64,000 bases of DNA from CAYMYN01 sp964394665 (GTDB lineage: Bacteria; Planctomycetota; UBA1135; GCA-002686595): positions 1 to 64,000 of the forward strand of contig CAYMYN010000009.1 in NCBI GenBank assembly GCA_964394665.1, read 5' to 3'. The position numbers and the translations under genes were made by a program. The notes beneath the pieces were generated by a model, which saw only the letters and a program-made list of their open reading frames with translations, was not told where the DNA came from and made no database searches. Of the stretch, positions 8,285-16,700 are shown piece by piece (position 1 is the first letter of the stretch; each line of letters begins with the position of its first letter).

Positions 8285-9937
8285 ATGATCAGTCGGAAGA
8301 AGAAGATCGTCCTCTATCAGCCCCAGCAGGTCGACGCGAGCCTGGGCCTGCCCTCGAGCAAGGACATGCTGCCGCTCGAGATGCTCACGATCGCCTCGTT
8401 CCCGCTGCAGGACGGCTACGAGATCCAGATCATCGACGGCTCGCTCCATTCGGCGGAGGAGGCCCACCGGCGCGTGCTCGAGGCCTGCGAGGACGCCTTC
8501 CTCTTCGGCACGACGGGCATCCTCGGGTACATGGTGACCGACGGGTACGCGCTGGCGAAGAAGCTCCACGGGCGCTTCCCGAAGCTCCCCAAGGTGATCG
8601 GCGGTTGGTTCGCCTCGGTGCGGCCCGATCTCGTGCTCGCCACCGGCATCTACGACGCGGTGGTGCTCGGCCAGGGCGAGCTGACCTTCCGCGACCTGGT
8701 GCGCGCGATCGACGCCCGCGAGCCGCTCGAGAACGTGCCGGGCCTGGCCCTGTGGCGGGGGGGCGAAGTCCACAAGACCGCCTATCGCGCGGTGGTCGGC
8801 TGGGACCAGATCCCGAACGCGTCCTGGCACCTGCTCGACATCGAGCCCTACCGCACGCACCAGCTCCGGCCCCAGAGCCCGCGGGACGTGCTGCGCATGC
8901 CCGCGCCGCGCGCCCTGGGCTCGGACCGCATGCCGTACTTCGGCATCACCTACTTCTCGAGCTACGGCTGCCCCGAGCCCTGCACCTTCTGCTGCTCGCC
9001 CGAGGTCACCAACCGCCGTTGGAAGGCCATGCCGGCCGAGCGCATCCTCGATGATCTCTCCGAGCTGAAGGAGCGCTGGAACTTCGACGTGGTGCGCTTC
9101 CACGACGCCAACTTCGGCGTGATGGAGAAGCGCACCCGCGACTTCGCCGCGGGCCTCCTCGAGCGCGACCTGCGTTTCCACTGGAACGCCTTCATCGAGA
9201 CGCACTCGATCCTGCACTACAAGCCCGAGACCCTCGACCTGATGGCCGAGTCGGGCATGTACATCGCCGAGATCGGCGCCGAGGCCGGCACCGACGAGAT
9301 GATGAAGAAGATCGGGAAGCCGATCCACGGCGACGACAACATCGCCGCCGCGGTCGAGATGGACAAGCGCGGCGTGTGCGCCTCGGTGACCTACATCATC
9401 GGGTACCCGCACGAGGAGCCCGACTCGATGCTCGCGACGATCGACCAGTGCCGTCGCCTGCACAACGCCGCGCCCCTCGCGCGCCCGACCGTCTGGCCCT
9501 ACCGCCCGATCCCCGGCACCGCGATGTTCCACCAGGCGGTCGAGCTGGGTTACGTGCCGCCCGGCGCGCTGGAGGAGTGGGGCTCGATCGGCGAGTACCA
9601 CCTCGAGGAAACCTGGCCCGGCAAGATCCCCCCGCACGTGGCCGAGGCGCGCAAGATGTACCAGCACTACGTGACCCTCGATTACGGCCTGGCGCGCGGC
9701 AAGCGCGGCTTCTGGGAGAAACGCGCCGCCCGCCGCCTACGCGACGGCACCTACCGCGCCCCCGCCGGCAAGCTCGAGGCCCGCGTCTTCGACGTCTACA
9801 ACCGCGTCGAACGCAAGCTCGTCAAGCGCAAGGAAACCACCCGCACCTTCATCGACCCCGGCCACAAGACCGGCACCGCCGGCAACAAGTACTCCAAGGC
9901 CAGCGAGGCCATGACCTCGACGACCTCGGGCAAGTAG
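8285..9937 (+). CDS. B12-binding-type radical SAM protein
   Basis: A 550-residue cytosolic enzyme from the ATG at 8285 (purine-rich GGCGAG upstream). The N-terminal ~190 residues have the Rossmann-like cobalamin-binding architecture of the family (KKIVLYQPQQ..., GTTGILGYM, VVLGQGE) but no clear DxHxxG cobalamin motif. The radical SAM core starts at about residue 215; the cluster motif is CPEPCTFCC, that is CxxxCxxC, and is followed by a GAEAGTDEMM-type strand and YIIGYPHEEPDS. Family members methylate or rearrange unreactive carbons in lipid or peptide biosynthesis; the substrate cannot be read from sequence. It is monocistronic, with a strong hairpin about 65 bases after its stop. Confidence 0.85.
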   Translation: MISRKKKIVLYQPQQVDASLGLPSSKDMLPLEMLTIASFPLQDGYEIQIIDGSLHSAEEAHRRVLEACEDAFLFGTTGILGYMVTDGYALAKKLHGRFPKLPKVIGGWFASVRPDLVLATGIYDAVVLGQGELTFRDLVRAIDAREPLENVPGLALWRGGEVHKTAYRAVVGWDQIPNASWHLLDIEPYRTHQLRPQSPRDVLRMPAPRALGSDRMPYFGITYFSSYGCPEPCTFCCSPEVTNRRWKAMPAERILDDLSELKERWNFDVVRFHDANFGVMEKRTRDFAAGLLERDLRFHWNAFIETHSILHYKPETLDLMAESGMYIAEIGAEAGTDEMMKKIGKPIHGDDNIAAAVEMDKRGVCASVTYIIGYPHEEPDSMLATIDQCRRLHNAAPLARPTVWPYRPIPGTAMFHQAVELGYVPPGALEEWGSIGEYHLEETWPGKIPPHVAEARKMYQHYVTLDYGLARGKRGFWEKRAARRLRDGTYRAPAGKLEARVFDVYNRVERKLVKRKETTRTFIDPGHKTGTAGNKYSKASEAMTSTTSGK

Positions 9938-10002
9938 CCCGGGTGGCGCGGTCGCGTACGAGACCCGCGCATCGCTCGTCGTTCGCCGTGGAATCCACGG
10001 TC

Positions 10003-10032
10003 CGGGCCGCCGGTCAGGGCTCCGGCGGCCCG
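10003..10032 (+). terminator. Candidate terminator hairpin after radical SAM gene
   Basis: CGGGCCGCCGG (10003-10013) pairs perfectly with CCGGCGGCCCG (10022-10032) across an 8-base loop. There is no U tract (ATTGCG follows), so termination by the hairpin alone is uncertain. Confidence 0.5.
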
Positions 10033-10109
10033 ATTGCGTTCGGAGCTCGGGTCCGGCCAAGGGCAGCGCCGCGGTGGAATTGCAGGGACCGCCGGGCCGC
10101 GTGGGCGGG

Positions 10110-10115
10110 TAGTCT
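10110..10115 (+). promoter_or_regulatory. Candidate -10 box (GG-TAGTCT)
   Basis: TAGTCT preceded by GG lies 58 bases upstream of the small membrane protein gene. Confidence 0.3.
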
Positions 10116-10173
10116 GCAGCGCGCTCCGGGCCCGGGCGGAGTCGTTCCCCGAACACGGCGAGTGTGAAGTCCC

Positions 10174-10635
10174 ATGCGCAGTATCCAGATCATCGGTCTC
10201 GCGCTCCTCGGTGGAGCGGTGTCCTTCGCGCTGGTGGCGACGGCGCTGTCCTTCCTTGCCGGAGCCGCACCGAGCGGCGAGCCCCACGGGCAGGATCACG
10301 CGTCGAGCGTGGTGGACCTGCTCTCGATGGTGCACGCCGCGCTCTTCCTCGCGCTGTTGCCCACGGCGCTGATGCTGCCGAGACGGTTGGCGGCGAAGGG
10401 GGGCACGGGCATCGAGCAGAGCCTGGTGATGCGCTGGGCGATGCTCGAGGGTCCGGCGCTCTTCGGCAGCGTGGTCGTGCTCCTGGCCGGGATCGAAGGC
10501 CGCCTGCCCGGCGAGCCGATCCTCTACCTCAATCTCGGCAGCACGGCCGTGTTCGCGCTCGTCGCGCTCGGCGATCTCCTGCGCCTCGGCCGGCGCACCG
10601 ACGGCGACGTGGCGAGGTCGGTCGAGTACCGCTAA
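10174..10635 (+). CDS. Small four-helix membrane protein of unknown function
   Basis: 153 residues from the ATG at 10174. Four hydrophobic segments (about 6-28, 52-70, 85-106 and 117-138) are separated by short charged loops, including a His/Asp-containing loop (GQDHASS) after TM1 and a basic cytosolic-type loop (RRLAAKGG). No family is recognised. Third-position GC is as high as in the neighbours, which supports coding. A candidate promoter box lies 58 bases upstream. Function is unknown. Confidence 0.7.
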   Translation: MRSIQIIGLALLGGAVSFALVATALSFLAGAAPSGEPHGQDHASSVVDLLSMVHAALFLALLPTALMLPRRLAAKGGTGIEQSLVMRWAMLEGPALFGSVVVLLAGIEGRLPGEPILYLNLGSTAVFALVALGDLLRLGRRTDGDVARSVEYR

Positions 10636-10672
10636 CGGCGCGCGGCGGGTCGCCACCCGACGCGGCGCGGGG

Positions 10673-10678
10673 TAGCCT
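10673..10678 (+). promoter_or_regulatory. Candidate -10 box giving a near-leaderless mRNA (GG-TAGCCT)
   Basis: TAGCCT ends only seven bases before the ATG at 10686. If this is the -10 element, transcription would begin at or next to the start codon. TCGCCA at 10650-10655, 17 bases upstream, matches four of six -35 consensus bases. Confidence 0.35.
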
Positions 10679-10685
10679 GGCGAGG

Positions 10686-12251
10686 ATGGGGAGCCGACGG
10701 GCGCTCGCTTTCGGGGCCGCGCTGCTCGCGGTCGTGCTCGCCGGGGTCTGGGCCCTGCGAGCCGGATCCCGATCGGACGTGGGGCCGGCCGTTTCGCCGC
10801 CGTCCGACGCGGGAGCCGGGGTAGGCACCGCGAAGGGGGGCCAGGCACACCCGCGCGCGGTCGAAGGACCGGAGGCCGCGGAGGACCTGGCGCAGCGCAG
10901 GTCGGTCGAAGTCGCGGCGCCGGACGATCCGTTCACGGGCTTGCGCGTGCGCGTGCTCGCGGACGGTGCTCCCGCGACGGGCGTTGCAGTCGAACTGGGC
11001 GGCCTGGGACGGACGACGGACCCACAGGGTGAGGCGATCTTCCCCTTCGCCGAGTGGGCTTCCGCGGAGGGCCCGCCCGGGGAGACCGTGCTCAGCGCCC
11101 GGACGGGGGAGCGCGGCGCGGCGTTGCGCGTGCCCTTCACGCCGGGGGAGATCGAGCTCGAGCTCGCACCCCTGGCGAGTCTCCCGGCCCGCGGGGTCGT
11201 CCTGGACGCGGATGGCCGTCCGGCCGTGGGGCTGGAGATCGCGACCCAGGGCGCGGCGGGCGAATGGCGAGCGGGGACGACGACGGACGGGGAAGGACGC
11301 TTCGATCTCGCGCCCTTGCCGACGCCCATCCGCATCGCCGCGCTCGCGAACGGAGGCGTGCTCGCAGAGCGGGTCGTCCAGGGACCGGCGGAGGTCGTCC
11401 TGCGCCTCGCGCCGACCCGTCACCTGGTGATTGAGGTTCAGGGGCCCGGGGCTCGGGACGAGGTGACCCTCGAGGTCCATGCCCAACCCGCCACGCAGGA
11501 GAGCGGCTTCCTCCACGTCCGGCTCCGCTCGCCGGGTCCACTCGCGCGCTTCGAGCTCCCGGCCGCCCCCGGGGGCCCCTCGACCTTGCTCGTCGCCTCC
11601 TGTCCGGGCTTCGTGCCCCGCGCGGCCCTTGCGCCGGGCGACGACGCGGGACCGGTGCGCATCGTCCTCGAGCCCGCGCGCACCTTCGAGCTCTTCTTCC
11701 CGCACGCCGCCGGACACGGGGCCAGCGCGCGCCTGGCCTTTGCCGCCCCGGTCGTATCCAGCTCCACGCGTTACGGCTCGGTGCACGAGTACGCGCCCCT
11801 CGACGCCCACGGTCTGGCCACGTTCCGGATCCTGCCCGAGTTCGCCCACGCGAACTACACCCTGCGCGTTCCCGTCGCGGCCGGGTTGCCGCGCGGGGTG
11901 GCCGTCCTCGGCGGACGCCTCGACACCCGCCGTCCCGAGCGCTTCGACGGGGTTCGCCTCCACCCGGTCGTCCTCGTGCCGCCGCCGGGGATCGAAGGTC
12001 CCTTCCGCCTGCGCTTCGAACTGGAGCCACCGCCCGACATCGAGCTCCCCCGGCGTCCCGGTTGGTCCGGTCCCTACGGCCTGCACGGCGCGATCGAGCT
12101 CGCCTCCGACCCCGCGGGTCGTCTGGAGCTCCCCTTGCCTCCGGGCCGCAGCCGCAACGCGTCCCTGTTCCACGCCGCGGGAACACGCGCGATTCGTTTC
12201 GAGGTGAGAGGTCCGGGCGAGGTCCTGCTCCGTTTCGCGGACCAGGACTGA
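10686..12251 (+). CDS. Membrane-anchored protein with carboxypeptidase-regulatory-like domains
   Basis: 521 residues from the ATG at 10686. An N-terminal hydrophobic helix (about 7-25) is followed by a Pro/Ala/Gly-rich linker and then beta-rich modules with the CarboxypepD_reg pattern: DGAPATGVAVELGGLGRTTD, then VVLDADGRPAVGLEIATQ with TTDGEGRFDLAPLP. The rest is Pro-rich beta sequence with no catalytic motif. It is probably an exported or anchored Ig-like or transthyretin-like surface protein. Its organisation resembles the larger protein at 47226-50462, which may be a paralogue. The following gene starts 120 bases downstream on the same strand. Confidence 0.72.
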   Translation: MGSRRALAFGAALLAVVLAGVWALRAGSRSDVGPAVSPPSDAGAGVGTAKGGQAHPRAVEGPEAAEDLAQRRSVEVAAPDDPFTGLRVRVLADGAPATGVAVELGGLGRTTDPQGEAIFPFAEWASAEGPPGETVLSARTGERGAALRVPFTPGEIELELAPLASLPARGVVLDADGRPAVGLEIATQGAAGEWRAGTTTDGEGRFDLAPLPTPIRIAALANGGVLAERVVQGPAEVVLRLAPTRHLVIEVQGPGARDEVTLEVHAQPATQESGFLHVRLRSPGPLARFELPAAPGGPSTLLVASCPGFVPRAALAPGDDAGPVRIVLEPARTFELFFPHAAGHGASARLAFAAPVVSSSTRYGSVHEYAPLDAHGLATFRILPEFAHANYTLRVPVAAGLPRGVAVLGGRLDTRRPERFDGVRLHPVVLVPPPGIEGPFRLRFELEPPPDIELPRRPGWSGPYGLHGAIELASDPAGRLELPLPPGRSRNASLFHAAGTRAIRFEVRGPGEVLLRFADQD

Positions 12252-12371
12252 AGGCGGCTGGGACGGTCGGTCCGCCGCGGCTCCCTGCCCAGGAAACGCG
12301 TGAAACCGCGGGCCGCAGGTGCGGTCGGTTGGGAGCGCGCCGGGGTTCGCGCGCGGTGGGGGTGCACGACG

Positions 12372-13904
12372 ATGGGGAGAAGGGGGCGATGGGGCGGAGC
12401 GGGATGGTTGGGAGCGTGGGTGGTCGCGGCGTGCGCGTTGCCGGCGCTGGGGCAGGGGGCGAACGAACCCTCGGCGCGCGAGGTGCGGCGCGAGCTCGCG
12501 GAGCTCGGCGAACGCATGGCGGAGAAGGACCCGGCCAAGCGCAGGGTCGGCGTCAAGCGGCTGGCGGAGCTGGGGACGCGCGAGGCGTGGGAGCTCGTGA
12601 TCGCGGCATTGGCGGATCCCGAGCCGGAGGTGGCGGACGAGGCGCAGCTCCAGCTCGCGCGCCTCGACGATGCACGCTTGCTCGAGCGGGTGAGCGGTCG
12701 GGACGGCTTGCGCGGCCGCGATGCCCTGGTGGCGTTGCGCGTCGCGGAGGCCTTCGGGCGCATGGCGGGACCGGTCGACGGGGCGTGGCTCCTCGCGCGC
12801 GGCCGCGGGGGGGACGGGAGCCTCGAGCGCACGCTGCTCTGGTCGATCGAGCGTTTGGCCCTGCGCGACGCGCTGGGGGGCGATCCCGAGGGACTGGCGC
12901 GCGAGCTCGGGCGGCTCGTGGACGGCCGCGGTGAAGGGGAGCGGCGGGCGGCGGCGTTGATGGCGCTGGCCGCGTTGCGGGGCGAACGCGCGCGGTCGGC
13001 GATCCTGTCCGCCCTCGGAGAGCGCGAGGTCGCGCTGCGCGTCGCGGGCCTGGCGTGCTCGCGGCATCTGGACGACGCCGAGGCCCTGGGGCACGCGCGG
13101 CGCTTGGCGACGGATCGGGAGCGGGCGGTGCGCCATCAGGCGGTGATCGAGCTCGAACGCCTCGGCGCCCGCGCCGGGCTCGAGACGCTGATCGCGCGCC
13201 TCGAGGTCGAGGAACGGCCGCGGCTGCGGCTGCGCGTGCTCGAGGCCCTGCAGCACCTCTCGGGGCTGAAGCACCGCTACGACGTGCGTCCCTGGCGCGA
13301 TTGGGCGGCGCGTCTGCCCGAGGACTGGACGCCGGCGCGGGCCGTGCGCGGCGAGGTGCCGGGGGCCACGGTGGCCTTCGCCGGGTTGCCGCTCCTGTCG
13401 GACCGCGTGGCGTTCCTGATGGACTTCTCGGGGTCGCTGTGGAACAAGCGCCCCGACGGCACGACGCGCAAGGAGGTGCTCGACGGGCACGTGCGCGAGT
13501 TGCTCGCCAAGCTCACCGAAGCGGTCGAGTTCGACCTGGTGCCCTACACGGCCCGGCCGCACCCCTGGCAAGGCAAGATCGTGCCCGCCCGCCGGCGCAC
13601 CGTCGAGGAGGGGTTGACGTGGTTCGAGGCCTGCAAGGAGCGCGGGCAGGGCAACGTGTTCGACGCCGTGCAGGTGGCCCTCGCCGACCCGCGGGTCGAC
13701 ACGCTCGTGATCCTGACCGACGGCGCGCCCACCGGGGGAACGCGTTGGAACCTGGAGCTGATGGTGCCCCTGCTGCTGGAGGGCGTGCGCTTCCGCCACG
13801 TCGCGTTCGACACGGTGCTGGTCGAGGCGCCGCCGCGGCTGACGCGCCAGTGGCAGGGCCTCTCGGAGGCGAGCGGCGGGCGCTCGATCACGATCCGCCT
13901 GTGA
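12372..13904 (+). CDS. Secreted HEAT-repeat plus von Willebrand A domain protein
   Basis: 510 residues. The ATG at 12372 was chosen over a GTG at 12300 because it opens a good signal peptide (Arg-rich start, hydrophobic core, ALGQ cleavage region). Residues ~35-290 are Ala/Leu/Glu/Arg-rich helical HEAT-like repeats (VKRLAELGTREAWELVIAAL and similar). Residues ~340-510 form a vWA domain: the MIDAS motif D351-F-S-G-S355 is intact (FLMDFSGS), and a second strand reads LVILTDGAPTGG. Such HEAT+vWA proteins are common in Planctomycetota; they bind metal-dependent protein ligands outside the cytoplasm, but the partner here is unknown. Confidence 0.82.
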   Translation: MGRRGRWGGAGWLGAWVVAACALPALGQGANEPSAREVRRELAELGERMAEKDPAKRRVGVKRLAELGTREAWELVIAALADPEPEVADEAQLQLARLDDARLLERVSGRDGLRGRDALVALRVAEAFGRMAGPVDGAWLLARGRGGDGSLERTLLWSIERLALRDALGGDPEGLARELGRLVDGRGEGERRAAALMALAALRGERARSAILSALGEREVALRVAGLACSRHLDDAEALGHARRLATDRERAVRHQAVIELERLGARAGLETLIARLEVEERPRLRLRVLEALQHLSGLKHRYDVRPWRDWAARLPEDWTPARAVRGEVPGATVAFAGLPLLSDRVAFLMDFSGSLWNKRPDGTTRKEVLDGHVRELLAKLTEAVEFDLVPYTARPHPWQGKIVPARRRTVEEGLTWFEACKERGQGNVFDAVQVALADPRVDTLVILTDGAPTGGTRWNLELMVPLLLEGVRFRHVAFDTVLVEAPPRLTRQWQGLSEASGGRSITIRL

Positions 13905-13916
13905 GCACCCCGAGGC

Positions 13917-13922
13917 TATACT
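13917..13922 (+). promoter_or_regulatory. Candidate -10 box (GC-TATACT)
   Basis: TATACT preceded by GC lies 68 bases before the ferritin-like start. It is the closest match to TATAAT among the boxes listed and points to a transcript separate from the upstream HEAT/vWA gene. Confidence 0.4.
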
Positions 13923-13990
13923 GCCCGGCGCTCGGGCGCGGTCCGGTGCGGCGCCCTGCTCCCCCCCGACCCCACTCCCTGGAGGCCCCC

Positions 13991-14452
13991 GTGAGCCAGA
14001 CGATGACCCTGGACGAGCCGCGCGCCGTCGAGTTGCTGAACAAGATCCTCGAGATGGAGCTGGCGGGCGTCGTGCGCTACACGCACTACTCGCTGATGGT
14101 CTACGGCCACGCGCGCATCCCGATCGTGTCCTGGCTGCGCGGGGAGGCGACGACCTCCCTGGAGCATGCGCACCAGGCCGGCGAGCTGATCACCGACTTC
14201 GGCCACCATCCCTCGCTCGGGATCGGCAAGCTGCTCGAGACCCACAAGCACCACATCGACGACATCCTGATGGAGTCCCTGGAGCACGAGCGGTCGACCC
14301 TGGCGGTCTACCGCCAACTGCTCGAGGTCGTCACCGATCGCTCGATCATGCTCGAGGAGTACGCCCGCCGCATGATCGAGACCGAGGAGCGCCACCTCGG
14401 CGAGGTCGACAAGATGCTGCGCAAGCCGGGCATGATCGAGTCCGTGCGCTGA
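13991..14452 (+). CDS. Bacterioferritin-like diiron protein
   Basis: 153 residues. The GTG at 13991 is chosen because GGAGG ends five bases upstream; the ATG at 14003 would be too far from it. A four-helix bundle is predicted, with ferritin diiron ligand candidates in E23, E58-x-x-H61, the E97/E100 region and E132-x-x-H135 (TEERH). The length is near that of bacterioferritin (about 158). It would oxidise Fe(II) and store iron in the cytoplasm; whether haem is bound is not clear because no obvious haem-ligand Met stands out. A closely related ferritin-like or Dps-like assignment is possible. Confidence 0.85.
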   Translation: MSQTMTLDEPRAVELLNKILEMELAGVVRYTHYSLMVYGHARIPIVSWLRGEATTSLEHAHQAGELITDFGHHPSLGIGKLLETHKHHIDDILMESLEHERSTLAVYRQLLEVVTDRSIMLEEYARRMIETEERHLGEVDKMLRKPGMIESVR

Positions 14453-14467
14453 TCGTTCCTGCGCGGT

Positions 14468-14486
14468 CGTTCCCCCGGCGGGAACG
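14468..14486. terminator. Small hairpin between convergent genes
   Basis: CGTTCCC (14468-14474) pairs with GGGAACG (14480-14486) around a 5-base loop, between the ferritin-like gene and the convergent nitroreductase fusion. No U tract on either strand. Confidence 0.35.
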
Positions 14487-14502
14487 GCCGCGGCCGCGCG
14501 CC

Positions 14503-14595
14503 TCACCAGGCCCATTCGAGCTCGCCGATGCGGGCCTGGAGCCAGGGCTCCTCGGCCCGCAGGGCCTCGATCTCGGCGCGGCTACCGCCGGGCTC
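14503..14595 (-). other. In-frame coding-like extension after a TGA stop
   Basis: Directly after the TGA (14598-14596) of the nitroreductase-methyltransferase gene, the same frame stays open for 30 codons to a second TGA at 14505-14503. The translation is helical and charged (GSRAEIEALRAEEPWLQARI, ending GELEWAW) and keeps the high third-position GC of real genes. It holds no ATG or GTG, so it is not an independent gene. It could be a readthrough extension, a former C-terminus cut by a stop mutation, or a sequencing error. Confidence 0.4.
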
Positions 14596-16071
14596 TCAAG
14601 GCCGGCGCAGCAGCCGGTACTGGAAGCGCCCGCGGCGCGCGGCCAGGCCGGGCAGGTGCTCGAGCGTGCCGAGCAGGCGGCCCAGGGTGTTGGCCAGCGC
14701 TCGACCGCGGGGCGAGAAGTTGCGCGCTCGGAAGGCGATCTCGCCGTGCGGCGGGACCGGCTGGCGGCCGATCCGCCCTTCGACGCGCAGGCCCGCGCCG
14801 CGGGCGAGCTCCTCGACCTCCCCCGGATCGAGGGCCTCGAAGGGCCCGATGCTCGGGTCGGGCGAGAGCACGTACTCGACGCCCTTCAGCCCCCCCCGGC
14901 GGCGGCGCAGGGCCTCGGTCCAATCGTGGTAGGAGCGGCGCGAGACGAAGGCCAACAACACGCGGCCGCCGGGCCTCGTCCAGCGCGCGATCGACTCCAG
15001 GAGCCGCGGTCGGTCGGCGGGCGCGAGGCCCTCCAGGCGGAAGAGGCACGAGACCACGTCGTAGGCGCCGGTCTCGGGGGCCGGGAAGTCGGGCCGCGGT
15101 TCGGGCCAGGCGAGCGCCGTGCCCTTGGGCAGCGTGCGTTGGGCGCAGAACGCGGCCACCTCGGGGGTGCGCTCGACGACGTCGAAGCGGTAGCCGCGGC
15201 GGCGGCGCGAGAGGTGCTCGGTCAGGATGCCGGTGCAGGGCAGGACGTCGAGCCAACGGCCGGTGGGCGGGGCGTTCTCCGCCGGCGCGTCCGCGCCCTC
15301 GGGCACGAACCCGTCCAGGGCCAGATCGAGGGCCGCGAGCTCCCAAGCGCGGGGCTTGTTGTGCCGCAGGCCGTTCAGCACGCGCGCCCGCTGGTAGATC
15401 GCGAGCAGGGTCGGATCCCAGGCCGCCGGGTCGGGAGAGGAGGGGATCGGTTGGCCCGCGTAGTGGTTCCAGTGCGCGACCTGCGCCAGCGGCCGGCGCT
15501 TGGGGCCCTTCTTGGGCATCGACTTGGGCCAGCCGATCGCGAGCACCGCGATCACGAGCCGATCCTGGGGCAGGCCGACGAGCTCGCGCACCTGCTCGCG
15601 GTCGCCCATCTGGGTGATCCAGAACGTGCCCAGGCCCAGGACCTGGGCGGCCAGGCTCATGTTCTGGATCAGCGCGCTGGCCGACTGCACGTTGGCCCAG
15701 CCCTCCTCGGAGAAGTCGCGGCCGTAGGAGACGACGACGTTCACCGGCGCGTTGCCCATCTGGGACGAGAGGGCCGCCAGGCGCGCGTTGAGCTCGGCAT
15801 CGTCGACCGCGACCAAATCCCACATCTGGTAGTTGCACGAGCTCGGCGCCCAGATGCCCGCGTGCAGGATCTGCTGCACGAGCTCGCGCGGCACGGGCCG
15901 CTCGTCGAAGCGCCGGATCGAGCGCCGCTGGTAGATCGCGTCCCAGAAGTCGAAAGCCGGCGTGGGCCCGGGGGGCGTGCCCTCGTCGAAGTCGTCCGTG
16001 CGCGCCCGCCTCGGCGCGGGCCGGGAGGCGGAGTCGGGAGCGGGCGGTGGAGCCTCTTCGGGCATGACCAT
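14596..16071 (-). CDS. Nitroreductase fused to a SAM-methyltransferase-like domain
   Basis: 491 residues from the ATG at 16071; a second ATG at 16065 is possible and neither has a Shine-Dalgarno site. Residues ~40-235 form a nitroreductase fold: an FMN-phosphate Arg cluster (YQRRSIRRFDERPVP), WAPSSCNYQ, and the second FMN loop (GLGTFWITQMGD, LVIAVLAIGWP). Residues ~250-470 resemble a class I methyltransferase: the glycine-rich motif I is weak (WLDVLPCTGILTEHL), followed by acidic FDVVERTPEVAAF, YDVVSCLFRLEGL and the post-motif strand RPGGRVLLAFV. Nitroreductases reduce nitro groups, quinones or flavins with NAD(P)H; here the product may be methylated, but substrates are unknown. An open 30-codon stretch follows the stop. 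Confidence 0.8.
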   Translation of the reverse strand: MVMPEEAPPPAPDSASRPAPRRARTDDFDEGTPPGPTPAFDFWDAIYQRRSIRRFDERPVPRELVQQILHAGIWAPSSCNYQMWDLVAVDDAELNARLAALSSQMGNAPVNVVVSYGRDFSEEGWANVQSASALIQNMSLAAQVLGLGTFWITQMGDREQVRELVGLPQDRLVIAVLAIGWPKSMPKKGPKRRPLAQVAHWNHYAGQPIPSSPDPAAWDPTLLAIYQRARVLNGLRHNKPRAWELAALDLALDGFVPEGADAPAENAPPTGRWLDVLPCTGILTEHLSRRRRGYRFDVVERTPEVAAFCAQRTLPKGTALAWPEPRPDFPAPETGAYDVVSCLFRLEGLAPADRPRLLESIARWTRPGGRVLLAFVSRRSYHDWTEALRRRRGGLKGVEYVLSPDPSIGPFEALDPGEVEELARGAGLRVEGRIGRQPVPPHGEIAFRARNFSPRGRALANTLGRLLGTLEHLPGLAARRGRFQYRLLRRP

Positions 16072-16100
16072 GGGGGGAGGGCGCGGTGAAGTCGCCCCAG

Positions 16101-16106
16101 AGGCTA
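16101..16106 (-). promoter_or_regulatory. Candidate -10 box (GG-TAGCCT)
   Basis: GGGTAGCCT on the minus strand lies 29 bases before the nitroreductase fusion start, identical in core to the box before the gene at 10686. Confidence 0.35.
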
Positions 16107-16256
16107 CCCGAGCCCGCGCTCCGGTTCCGCTGCGGCGTGGCCGGGCAACCGACCCGGCTCCAGCGGGGGCCGATCGAAGCGCGACGCAGGGCTCGGGCTG
16201 GCGAGCCGCGGGAGACCGCCGAGGCCCTCCCGGCCGCCAGCCGAGCCAGGCACGGC

Positions 16257-16553
16257 TCAGTCCGCGGGCTCCTCCTTCGGGGCCTTCGGCTGCTTGTCGT
16301 GGAAGAACGGTCCCTCGCCCTTCTCGACGCCCTCGGGCAGGTAGATCGCTCCGGTGGCGAAGTCGACGCCGAAGGCCACCAGGCCCGGGATGACGAAGAA
16401 GAGCAGGCCCACGCCGTTCAGCACGAGGATGTTGGGATCGAGCTTGCCGCTGTGATCCGCCTGCTGGCGCTCGGGGAAGAAGATCGTCGCGCACCCGGCG
16501 AGGGGCAGGCAGGCCGCGAGCGTCAAGACGATGGTGACGGTGATGGGCTTCAT
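16257..16553 (-). CDS. Small lipoprotein with one membrane helix
   Basis: 98 residues from an ATG preceded by AAAGGAGGTCCC, the strongest Shine-Dalgarno site in the window, which implies high translation. A lipoprotein signal with a clean lipobox (LPLAGC, Cys-21) is followed by a short polar stretch and then a second hydrophobic segment (about 43-62, VLNGVGLLFFVIPGLVAFGV) and a charged Lys/Glu/Pro tail. Small lipoproteins of this plan occur widely in Gram-negative bacteria. Function unknown; it probably sits in the periplasmic face of a membrane. Confidence 0.8.
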   Translation of the reverse strand: MKPITVTIVLTLAACLPLAGCATIFFPERQQADHSGKLDPNILVLNGVGLLFFVIPGLVAFGVDFATGAIYLPEGVEKGEGPFFHDKQPKAPKEEPAD

Positions 16554-16700
16554 GGGACCTCCTTTCGAATCGAAGCGCAGGGGGACTTTGGCACGCCCGC
16601 CCGAACCTCTCCAGGACGTGCATGGCCAATCGCGCCGCGCCGGGCCTTAAGAATCCCTCAGGATCGCGCGTCGACTCGGCCGCGGAGCACGACCCTCCGC

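Noticed and set aside
14596..14598. TGA read as selenocysteine
   Set aside because: No SECIS-like hairpin or redox-type context is evident around the codon, and the downstream 30 codons have no catalytic motif.
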